A stretch of DNA of 16,929 nt. Source: Actinomycetes bacterium (GTDB taxonomy: Bacteria; Actinomycetota; Actinomycetes; Propionibacteriales; Propionibacteriaceae). Location of the stretch: assembly GCA_023419175.1 (NCBI GenBank), contig JAEZYG010000022.1, forward strand, positions 1-16,929. The letters run 5' to 3'. A program made the position numbers and the translations under genes. Below the pieces are notes generated by a model that ran no database searches, was not told the DNA's origin, and was given only the letters and a program-made list of their open reading frames with translations. The stretch's first letter is position 1. Each line of letters begins with the position of its first letter. This document shows positions 1-5,471 of this stretch, one piece after another.

Positions 1-19
1 GATCATTGAAGGGTGTCAC

Positions 20-409
20 GTGGCGGACGAAGAAAAGAACGCATCAGCACCTCGCTCCGATGAGGAGATGGGTGCGACTGAGGCGACCCCTCAGGGTGCC
101 GAGAAGGACACCGTATCCGGAGTTGAAAACGATTCGTCGATCAAGCGCAATCGTACCGTTGCTCCGGTTCGCAAGAATGCTCCGACTCCTAAACGTCGTG
201 ATGCCCATACTGAATCCGAGAAGAAGCGGACGACTCCTGCTCTCTTCGTCCGTCAGTCGGTGGGAGAGCTTAAGCAGGTCGTCTGGCCGAGCGCTTCGAC
301 TGTCCGTCAGTATTTCTGGGTCGTTCTCGTCTTCGTTCTTTTCATCATGTTCCTGGTAGCAGGTCTGGACTGGGTTTTCGGTTGGGCCATGCTGAAAGCC
401 CTTGGCTGA
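20..409 (+). CDS. secE: Preprotein translocase subunit SecE
   Basis: SecE clamps the SecY channel and is an essential part of the SecYEG protein-export complex in the cytoplasmic membrane. The 129-residue product has the actinobacterial form: a long, charged, probably disordered N-terminal tail (about residues 1-75), then the conserved amphipathic segment 'VGELKQVVWPSASTVRQYF' (about 81-99), and one hydrophobic membrane helix at about 98-121. The GTG start at 20 is preceded by GAAGGG (8-13), a good ribosome binding site. Translation from this start gives a normal-length protein. nusG follows after a 17-base gap, the usual secE-nusG pairing. The promoter lies outside the window. An overlapping frame from base 6 is a shadow. 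Confidence 0.97.
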   Translation: MADEEKNASAPRSDEEMGATEATPQGAEKDTVSGVENDSSIKRNRTVAPVRKNAPTPKRRDAHTESEKKRTTPALFVRQSVGELKQVVWPSASTVRQYFWVVLVFVLFIMFLVAGLDWVFGWAMLKALG

Positions 410-426
410 GCGCGAAAGAGGAGACG

Positions 427-1287
427 ATGACCACCGACGATAATTTCCATTTCGACGGGTCAGCGGAGGAACAGATCGATATCGATCTCGATGCCGCTTT
501 CACCGATTCTGAGACTGTTGAGAACGAGGCAGATGAGATCTCTGTCGATTTTTCCGCTTTAGAAGCTGACGATAGCGCGGAGCGCGACTTCGAACAGATC
601 GATTTCTCCGCTCTCGATGAGCATGTGGATGATGAATCCGATCAGCCTGTCGTCAATGATGGCGGTGAAGCTCAATTGGAAGCCGCTTTAGCCGAATTGC
701 GAGCTGAGTTGCGTTCCAAGCCGGGAGAATGGTTCGTTGTCCATACCTATTCAGGGATGGAGAATCGCGTCAAACAGAATATTGACGCGCGTGTCGTCAC
801 CTTGAATATGGAAGATTATATCTTCGAAACCCTCGTTCCTACCGAGGATGCGGTCGAGATTCGCAACGGTCAGAAGAAGACCGTTACCCGTACATATATG
901 CCAGGTTATGTCCTCGTCCGCATGGACTTGACCGATGAGTCGTGGCAGGCTGTCCGCCACACGGCGTCGGTGACAGGTTTTGTTGGTCATGCCAACCAGC
1001 CCGTTCCTCTCGGGCTGGACGAGGTGGAGCGTATGCTCACCCCGTCGATTCAAGCGAAGTTGGCAAATGTCGATCAGGTGCCCGCCGCAAAGCGTCGCAA
1101 GAAGGTCGAAGTTGTTGACTACGCTGTGGGTGATTCGGTACAGGTGGCAGATGGTCCTTTCACAGGCGTCCATGCCACGATCACCGAGATCAATCCGCAT
1201 TCCCAGCGAGTCAAGGCGATGGTGGAGATTCTCGGACGGGAAACTCCAGTGGATTTGACCTTTGCTCAAATCCAAAAGATCGTCTGA
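427..1287 (+). CDS. nusG: Transcription termination/antitermination protein NusG
   Basis: NusG binds RNA polymerase during elongation, modulates pausing and termination, and links polymerase to Rho or the ribosome. The chosen ATG at 427 follows an AAAGAGGAG site (414-422) and gives 286 residues. An in-frame TTG at 382 lies inside secE and has no clear ribosome binding site, so it was not used. Residues 1 to about 97 form a very acidic extension typical of actinobacterial NusG. The NGN domain starts at 'GEWFVVHTYSGMENRVK' (about 100) and runs to about 205. A C-terminal KOW domain at about 232-285 contains 'VADGPFTGVHATITEIN'. The acidic tail carries a repeated [VI]DFSAL[ED] motif, listed separately. 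rplK follows 37 bases later with no terminator seen between, so cotranscription is likely. Confidence 0.97.
   Translation: MTTDDNFHFDGSAEEQIDIDLDAAFTDSETVENEADEISVDFSALEADDSAERDFEQIDFSALDEHVDDESDQPVVNDGGEAQLEAALAELRAELRSKPGEWFVVHTYSGMENRVKQNIDARVVTLNMEDYIFETLVPTEDAVEIRNGQKKTVTRTYMPGYVLVRMDLTDESWQAVRHTASVTGFVGHANQPVPLGLDEVERMLTPSIQAKLANVDQVPAAKRRKKVEVVDYAVGDSVQVADGPFTGVHATITEINPHSQRVKAMVEILGRETPVDLTFAQIQKIV
544..618 (+). repeat. Degenerate internal repeat in the NusG acidic tail
   Basis: Two copies of the heptapeptide pattern [VI]-D-F-S-A-L-[ED] occur at NusG residues 40-46 (VDFSALE) and 58-64 (IDFSALD), 18 residues apart. Each is followed by an Asp pair. A weaker relative, IDLDAAF, is at residues 19-25. 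The DNA copies differ at several third positions, so the similarity is mainly at protein level. Confidence 0.6.
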
Positions 1288-1324
1288 TTTGCGAACCGTA
1301 TCTATCCACTGAAAAGGACCCAAG

Positions 1325-1753
1325 ATGCCTCCTAAGAAGAAGGTTGCGGCTGTCGTTAAGATCGCTATTCCTGCCGGTCAAGCGACTCCCGCCCCGCCAG
1401 TCGGTACCGCTCTCGGTCCGCATGGCGTCAACATGATGGAATTCGTCAAGGCATATAACGCCCAGACGGAATCTCAGCGCGGAACGATTATTCCTGCGGT
1501 CATCACCATCTATGAAGATCGCACGTTCACCTTTATCACCAAGACCCCGCCCGCCGCCGAGCTGATTAAGAAGGCCGCTGGTGTGCAGAAGGGTTCCGGT
1601 AAGCCCAATAAGGAGAAGGTCGGCCAGATCACAAAGGATCAGGTTCGCCAGATCGCCGAGACGAAGTTGCCCGATCTCAATGCCAATGACGTTGAGGCTG
1701 CAATGAATATTGTCGAAGGAACCGCTCGTTCGATGGGTATTACCGTCGCCTGA
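1325..1753 (+). CDS. rplK: Large ribosomal subunit protein L11 (uL11)
   Basis: L11 is part of the GTPase-associated centre of the 50S subunit. With the L7/L12 stalk it supports factor-dependent GTP hydrolysis and the stringent response. The 142-residue product has the normal length. The N-terminal domain carries 'IPAGQATPAPPVGTALG', including the adjacent prolines known in other bacteria to contact thiostrepton-type antibiotics. The C-terminal rRNA-binding domain holds 'TKTPPAAELIKKAAG' and 'KVGQITKDQVRQIA'. The ATG start is preceded by AAAAGGA (1312-1318). The gene sits between nusG and rplA as in most bacteria. A 98-base gap with predicted RNA structure separates it from rplA. No unusual residues were seen. 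Confidence 0.99.
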   Translation: MPPKKKVAAVVKIAIPAGQATPAPPVGTALGPHGVNMMEFVKAYNAQTESQRGTIIPAVITIYEDRTFTFITKTPPAAELIKKAAGVQKGSGKPNKEKVGQITKDQVRQIAETKLPDLNANDVEAAMNIVEGTARSMGITVA

Positions 1754-1780
1754 TTGCCATAAGGCTTAGTTAACTATCCC

Positions 1781-1833
1781 TCTGGTAGGACGCTCATCCG
1801 AACCAGAACTGGTGGATCAGCCTGAGAGGCTGA
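1781..1833 (+). promoter_or_regulatory. Predicted structured RNA upstream of rplA
   Basis: Two hairpins can be drawn in the 98-base rplK-rplA gap. The first pairs TCTGGT (1781-1786) with ACCAGA (1802-1807), with an inner GGA/TCC pairing (1788-1790 with 1797-1799). The second pairs TCAGCCT (1817-1823) with AGGCTGA (1827-1833) around a 3-base loop, just before the AAGGAAGGA ribosome binding site (1835-1843). There is no T-tract, so this is not a terminator. L1 represses its own mRNA in other bacteria, so an L1-binding control element is possible. No family match can be claimed from reading alone. Confidence 0.4.
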
Positions 1834-1851
1834 CAAGGAAGGAACCAGATT

Positions 1852-2553
1852 ATGAAGCACTCCAAGCGTTATCGCGCATCGGCTGAACTGCGCGATGCAC
1901 ATCAGCTCTATAGCCCCGAAGAAGCAATCGCCATCCTCAAGAAATTCCCCAAGGGTAATTTCGATGAATCGGTCGAGGTGTCGATGCGTCTCGGTGTTGA
2001 CCCCCGCAAAGCCGATCAGATGGTTCGCGGTACGGTCAACCTGCCTCACGGTACCGGCAAGACGGCACGGGTCCTCGTCTTTGCTCAAGGTCCGAAGGCG
2101 ACCGAGGCTACCGCTGCTGGCGCTGATGAAGTCGGCGCAGATGAATTGATCGAGAAGGTGCAGGGCGGTTATCTCGATTTTGATGCCGTCGTCGCTACTC
2201 CCGACATGATGGGCAAGGTTGGTCGTCTCGGTCGTGTGCTCGGCCCTCGCGGTCTGATGCCAAACCCCAAGACCGGCACTGTGACCATGGATGTCACCAA
2301 GGCTGTTAGCGATATCAAGGGTGGCAAGATCGAATTCCGTGTCGATCGTCACGCCAACTTGCAGTTCATGGTGGGCAAGACCAACTTCTCCGAAGACCAG
2401 CTTGTCGAAAATTACAAGGCTGCTGTAGACGAAGTGATGCGTCTTCGTCCCTCCTCTTCGAAGGGACGCTACGTCCGTAAGATCACCGTTTCTACAACGA
2501 TGGGTCCTGGCGTCCAGGTTGATCCGTCATCGACGAAGTCCAAGGAAGCCTGA
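1852..2553 (+). CDS. rplA: Large ribosomal subunit protein L1 (uL1)
   Basis: L1 forms the mobile L1 stalk near the ribosomal E site and helps release deacylated tRNA. In many bacteria it also represses its own mRNA. The 233-residue product has normal length and is colinear with the family. The N-terminus is 'MKHSKRYRASAELRD'. The conserved central segment 'GRLGRVLGPRGLMPNPKTGT' and the nearby 'VSDIKGGKIEFRVDRHANL' are intact, and the C-terminal part includes 'LRPSSSKGRYVRKITVSTTMGPG'. The ATG is preceded by a strong AAGGAAGGA site. An intrinsic terminator starts 11 bases after the stop, so L1 is the last gene of the secE-nusG-rplK-rplA run. No anomalies were seen. Confidence 0.99.
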   Translation: MKHSKRYRASAELRDAHQLYSPEEAIAILKKFPKGNFDESVEVSMRLGVDPRKADQMVRGTVNLPHGTGKTARVLVFAQGPKATEATAAGADEVGADELIEKVQGGYLDFDAVVATPDMMGKVGRLGRVLGPRGLMPNPKTGTVTMDVTKAVSDIKGGKIEFRVDRHANLQFMVGKTNFSEDQLVENYKAAVDEVMRLRPSSSKGRYVRKITVSTTMGPGVQVDPSSTKSKEA

Positions 2554-2564
2554 TTATCAATCTC

Positions 2565-2603
2565 TAAAAGCGGCGGCTCGTGATCGGGTCGCCGCTTTTA
2601 TTT
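2565..2603 (+). terminator. Intrinsic terminator after rplA
   Basis: TAAAAGCGGCG (2565-2575) pairs with CGCCGCTTTTA (2590-2600). The pairing continues inward to a TGAT tetraloop (2581-2584), giving 16 pairs in all including two G-U pairs. A T-rich stretch follows. This separates the rplK-rplA unit from rplJ-rplL. Confidence 0.9.
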
Positions 2604-2630
2604 GCTTTTATCATCTTTGTCCACTAATGT
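2602..2630 (+). promoter_or_regulatory. Predicted promoter of rplJ-rplL
   Basis: TTGCTT (2602-2607), 17 bases, TAATGT (2625-2630). The position fits: directly after the rplA terminator and just before the conserved L10 leader. The -10 match is modest. The predicted start is near 2637. Confidence 0.5.
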
Positions 2631-2638
2631 GACGTGAG

Positions 2639-2739
2639 CCGAAGACCGCAGGTAATGGTAAATCCGAGTGATCGGAGCCCGCGCAGGTAATCATGATGTG
2701 CTGATGCATTTCCCTGAGCCTGTGCTTGGGGTTCTTTTT
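2639..2739 (+). promoter_or_regulatory. Ribosomal protein L10 leader of rplJ-rplL
   Basis: The segment has the conserved features of the bacterial L10 leader RNA: CCGAAGACCGCAGGT (2639-2653), a hairpin TCCGA-GTGA-TCGGA (2663-2676) with a GNRA-type loop, and CCCGCGCAGGT (2678-2688). In this RNA family the L10(L12)4 complex binds its own mRNA to limit production of L10 and L12. A terminator-like hairpin follows at 2712-2739. GCGCAGG (2681-2687) can pair with CCTGTGC (2719-2725), and CCC (2678-2680) can pair with GGG (2728-2730) across a 2-base bulge. That pairing would disrupt the terminator. The family assignment rests on recognised sequence; the switching mechanism is inference. Confidence 0.85.
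2712..2739 (+). terminator. Predicted attenuator in the rplJ leader
   Basis: CCCTGAGC (2712-2719) pairs with GCTTGGGG (2724-2731) around loop CTGT: 8 pairs, two of them G-U. The T-rich run TTCTTTTT (2732-2739) follows. It lies 43 bases upstream of the rplJ start codon, inside the leader, so it probably acts as a conditional terminator. Confidence 0.72.
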
Positions 2740-2782
2740 ATGTGTGGGTCTTCGCAGAATCAAGGAAGTGGAAGGAGACCCA

Positions 2783-3406
2783 ATGGCGAGGCCAGACAAG
2801 GCAGCCGCTGTCGCAGAGCTGAAAGATAAATTCGCCAGCTCCGCAGCCGCCGTGCTGACCGAGTATCGCGGACTCACCGTCGCTAGTCTGAAGGACCTGC
2901 GTCGTTCTTTGGGTGAGGACGCTAGCTACGCCGTTGCGAAGAACACCTTGGCTCGTATCGCTGCTCGTGAAGCCGGAATCGATGGCTTGGACGATCAGCT
3001 CACCGGTCCGACCGCTATCACCTTCATCGATGGTGATGTGGCGGCTGTTGCGAAGAAGCTCAAGGAATTCGCAAAGGACAATCCGCTTCTGGTGCTGAAA
3101 GCCGGCGTGCTTGAAGGACGTGTCCTGAACGCCGACGAAGTGAAGAAACTTGCCGACCTCGAGTCGCGCGAGGTGTTGCTTGCGAAGATGGCTGGCGCCA
3201 TGAAGGCTTCGATGAGCAACGCTGTGGCTACCTTCGCCGCTCCGCTCTCCCAGATGGCTCGCCTTGCAGGCGCTCTGGAGGAGAAGGCAAAGGAAGACCC
3301 GTCTGTCATCGGTGGCGCTGGAAGTGCCGCTGAGCCCCAGAAGCAAGAAAATGCCGACGAATCGGCACCCGAAGCAGCGGACGATGCTGCTGAGGCCAAT
3401 AACTGA
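2783..3406 (+). CDS. rplJ: Large ribosomal subunit protein L10 (uL10)
   Basis: L10 anchors the L7/L12 dimers to the 50S stalk base beside L11, and with L12 it represses this operon. The chosen ATG at 2783 follows GGAAGGAG and gives 207 residues starting 'MARPDKAAAVAELKDKF'. An in-frame upstream GTG/TTG-type extension would add 19 residues but runs into the attenuator hairpin and has no ribosome binding site, so it was rejected. The body shows the expected 'VLTEYRGLTVASLKDLRR' and 'YAVAKNTLARIAAREAG'. The C-terminal helix that carries L12 is about residues 145-175. After it comes a low-complexity acidic tail rich in Ala, Glu and Asp, as in many actinobacterial L10 proteins. rplL follows after 30 bases. 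Confidence 0.98.
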   Translation: MARPDKAAAVAELKDKFASSAAAVLTEYRGLTVASLKDLRRSLGEDASYAVAKNTLARIAAREAGIDGLDDQLTGPTAITFIDGDVAAVAKKLKEFAKDNPLLVLKAGVLEGRVLNADEVKKLADLESREVLLAKMAGAMKASMSNAVATFAAPLSQMARLAGALEEKAKEDPSVIGGAGSAAEPQKQENADESAPEAADDAAEANN

Positions 3407-3436
3407 AGCGCATCGACAAAGTAAGGAGACGCCATT

Positions 3437-3826
<390 letters not shown>

Positions 3827-3845
3827 GCTCACTCACTCATATTTC

Positions 3846-3881
3846 CGCAAAGGGCAGTGGGATTTTCCACTGCCCTTTGTG
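3846..3881 (+). terminator. Intrinsic terminator after rplL
   Basis: CAAAGGGCAGTGG (3848-3860) pairs perfectly with CCACTGCCCTTTG (3867-3879) around GATTTT. Two more outer pairs, one of them G-U, extend it to 15 pairs. The T-tract is short because the T's are in the stem's own 3' arm. It isolates rplJ-rplL from the regulator gene. Confidence 0.85.
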
Positions 3882-3890
3882 CTGTCCGCA

Positions 3891-3920
3891 TTGCTCTCCA
3901 CAACTTACTTAGCCTATCCT
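3891..3920 (+). promoter_or_regulatory. Predicted promoter of the XRE-TPR gene
   Basis: TTGCTC (3891-3896), 18 bases, TATCCT (3915-3920), immediately after the rplL terminator and 21 bases before the start codon. The -10 lies within CTTAGCCTATCCT, whose TTAGCCTA core resembles the middle of DtxR/IdeR boxes. Both calls are weak pattern matches. Confidence 0.4.
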
Positions 3921-3941
3921 TGCTTTGCTGGAAAGGGTGAT

Positions 3942-5138
3942 ATGGACGATATTGGAAGCAGAATTCGTGAGTTGAGACGTCTGAAATCGATGTCTCAATC
4001 TCAGCTTGGGCACGATCGTTATACCGCCTCCTATATTTCTCATATTGAAAGCGGACGGCGTATCCCCAATGATGAGGTCATCGCCTATCTTGCCTCCCGT
4101 CTCGGAGTGAGTGCAGAGACGATCCTTCCCAATCGATCGAAAGAACATGAGGAAGAAATCGCAATCCTCTTACATGAAGCACGCATGTCGATTGCTCAAG
4201 GACGGTGGCGCCATGCTCTTTCCGCATCCTTAAAAGCGCGAACCTTGGCTGTCCGCCTTCCCCATGCAGTGCGCACATGGGAAGCAGATCTTGTCTATTT
4301 AGAGGCTCTTTTACGATGCGGAAAATATCGTCAGGTAGCTCAAAGTGCCGAAAGAGTTTTACAGACCTATTCGATCAATTCGGATCTGGTCCACGTTCAG
4401 ATCGCCCTTTATGCATCTCGCGCATTGCGTTATCTCGATCAACCTCTCAAGGCGGCACAGATCATCCAAACAGCTTTATGTTCTGTGGGGGAGATCTCCG
4501 CTGATATTGAAAGCGAAGCTCTTGTCGAATTGTTGACAGCCACTATCGCCCAGCGTGAACTGTGCGATGGAAGTGCTATTGTTCAACGACTTCTGTCTCT
4601 CAGCGATGAAGTGGAAGCCTTACATATCTATCAGATCATGAAAGCGCTGGCGGCTTATGCCTATCTGCGTCGTGACCCTATGGCTATCCGCTATAGCAGA
4701 CGGGCTTTGGAAGCCTGTGATCCTCATCGAGATCTGCTGGCGTGGACGCAGACGAGTCTGCTCGCCGCCGAGATGATCTTGGAATTTAGCGATGACTATC
4801 AAAGTGCTTATCAACTGGTGAAACCTATCACCCATATCGTCGAGGTATGTCCGCACGGGTTACACGCTTTGAGTGCTCTCTATCTGGAGGCGCGATGCTT
4901 GATCTGTGCTGGAAAAGATGATCTCGCTGCCGATCTATTGCGCCGTGCCCTTTCTATTCCTGGATGCTTAGATCCTTTCTTGAAAGCTGAGATCGTAAGA
5001 AGCTACGGGGAGATCTTGATTCGTCAAGGTGAAAAAGAGACGGCACGCCGCTTTCTTAAAGAATCTGCCGAGCTTTTTGAGCAAGCCGATGAACACGAAA
5101 GAGCCTTGAAAACATGGCATCGTTTTGCTGATATATGA
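3942..5138 (+). CDS. XRE-family helix-turn-helix protein with TPR-like C-terminal region
   Basis: This is probably a cytoplasmic DNA-binding regulator. The 398-residue product starts at ATG 3942 after GAAAGGG (3931-3937). A longer frame reaches back into rplL but lacks a sensible start there. Residues about 7-62 form a Cro/C1-type helix-turn-helix ('SQSQLGHDRYTASYISHIES', then GRR at 38-40). From about residue 70 the protein is all-helical with spaced Ala/Leu/Tyr pairs, as in tetratricopeptide-like repeats, which often bind peptides or partner proteins in this architecture. No signal peptide or membrane helix was seen. I counted nine TTA leucine codons and many A/T-ending codons, unlike the flanking genes. 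It lies between rplL and rpoB, and a 26-bp palindrome begins 6 bases after its stop. Ligand and target are unknown. rpoBC or its own gene are candidates by position only. Confidence 0.88.
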   Translation: MDDIGSRIRELRRLKSMSQSQLGHDRYTASYISHIESGRRIPNDEVIAYLASRLGVSAETILPNRSKEHEEEIAILLHEARMSIAQGRWRHALSASLKARTLAVRLPHAVRTWEADLVYLEALLRCGKYRQVAQSAERVLQTYSINSDLVHVQIALYASRALRYLDQPLKAAQIIQTALCSVGEISADIESEALVELLTATIAQRELCDGSAIVQRLLSLSDEVEALHIYQIMKALAAYAYLRRDPMAIRYSRRALEACDPHRDLLAWTQTSLLAAEMILEFSDDYQSAYQLVKPITHIVEVCPHGLHALSALYLEARCLICAGKDDLAADLLRRALSIPGCLDPFLKAEIVRSYGEILIRQGEKETARRFLKESAELFEQADEHERALKTWHRFADI

Positions 5139-5144
5139 AAAATA

Positions 5145-5170
5145 TTATCTCAATAGCGCTATTGAAATAA
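5145..5170 (+). promoter_or_regulatory. 26-bp palindrome, operator-like
   Basis: The core TCAATAGCGCTATTGA (5150-5165) is a perfect 16-bp palindrome. Four more complementary pairs flank it (TTAT at 5145-5148 with ATAA at 5167-5170) after a single mismatch. It has no loop and no T-tract, so it suits a dimeric DNA-binding protein better than a terminator. Its centre is about 91 bases upstream of the predicted start from rpoB promoter P1. The adjacent XRE-TPR protein is the obvious candidate ligand, by inference. Confidence 0.6.
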
Positions 5171-5214
5171 TGTGATAGTGCTCAAATGGCGAGCTGGTTA
5201 GATGTCGTATTCCT

Positions 5215-5242
5215 TTGACGTGAATAGAAGTCCTGTTAGCAT
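5215..5242 (+). promoter_or_regulatory. Predicted rpoB promoter P1
   Basis: TTGACG (5215-5220), 16 bases, TAGCAT (5237-5242), with an extended -10 TGT at 5234-5236. The -35 matches 5 of 6 and the -10 matches 4 of 6 consensus positions. The predicted start is near 5249 and the leader would be about 220 nt. Confidence 0.6.
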
Positions 5243-5250
5243 TGATATGT

Positions 5251-5350
5251 CCTGAGGGTCGGCTTGTAGGTGGCACCCATCCCCCGTAACTAAGCCCCTC
5301 GTCGATCCTCAGGCTTAAGAGGCCGCGGTATGGTTCTTTTTACCGCTGGC
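5251..5350 (+). promoter_or_regulatory. Predicted structured leader of rpoB-rpoC
   Basis: Bases 5251-5263 can pair along their full length with 5301-5313 (13 pairs, two G-U), closing a 37-nt loop. The ends are CCTGAGG and CCTCAGG. A second hairpin pairs GCCGCGGTA (5322-5330) with TACCGC-GGC (5341-5350, one bulged T) around a T-rich loop. Neither has a proper terminator tail. The stem starts directly at the predicted P1 start site. I do not recognise it as a named RNA family. Confidence 0.45.
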
Positions 5351-5355
5351 GTATC

Positions 5356-5384
5356 TTGCGCTTTCTCTAAGGGTGTCCTATAGT
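5356..5384 (+). promoter_or_regulatory. Predicted rpoB promoter P2
   Basis: TTGCGC (5356-5361), 17 bases, TATAGT (5379-5384). The -10 matches 5 of 6 consensus positions. Transcripts from here would skip the 13-bp leader stem. Confidence 0.55.
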
Positions 5385-5418
5385 AGGTTTTTGCCCATTG
5401 TGCCTGATTGTCCCCTGC

Positions 5419-5447
5419 TTGACATGGGTCATTCAGTGTGCTTAGAA
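5419..5447 (+). promoter_or_regulatory. Predicted rpoB promoter P3
   Basis: TTGACA (5419-5424, perfect -35), 17 bases, TTAGAA (5442-5447) with TGC just before the -10. The -10 is poor. Transcription would begin near 5454, about 18 bases before the rpoB start codon. An inverted repeat AGAAC/GTTCT (5444-5448 and 5456-5460) overlaps it. Confidence 0.4.
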
Positions 5448-5471
5448 CCTTGCGAGTTCTGGAAGGACCAC

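Noticed and set aside
5377..5392. CCTA-TAG-TAGG followed by TTTTT as a terminator
   Set aside because: The stem is only four pairs with a three-base loop. The same bases are better explained as the -10 of promoter P2.
5373..5471. 33-residue N-terminal extension of RpoB from GTG 5373
   Set aside because: No ribosome binding site, not like known RpoB N-termini, and it overlaps predicted promoters.
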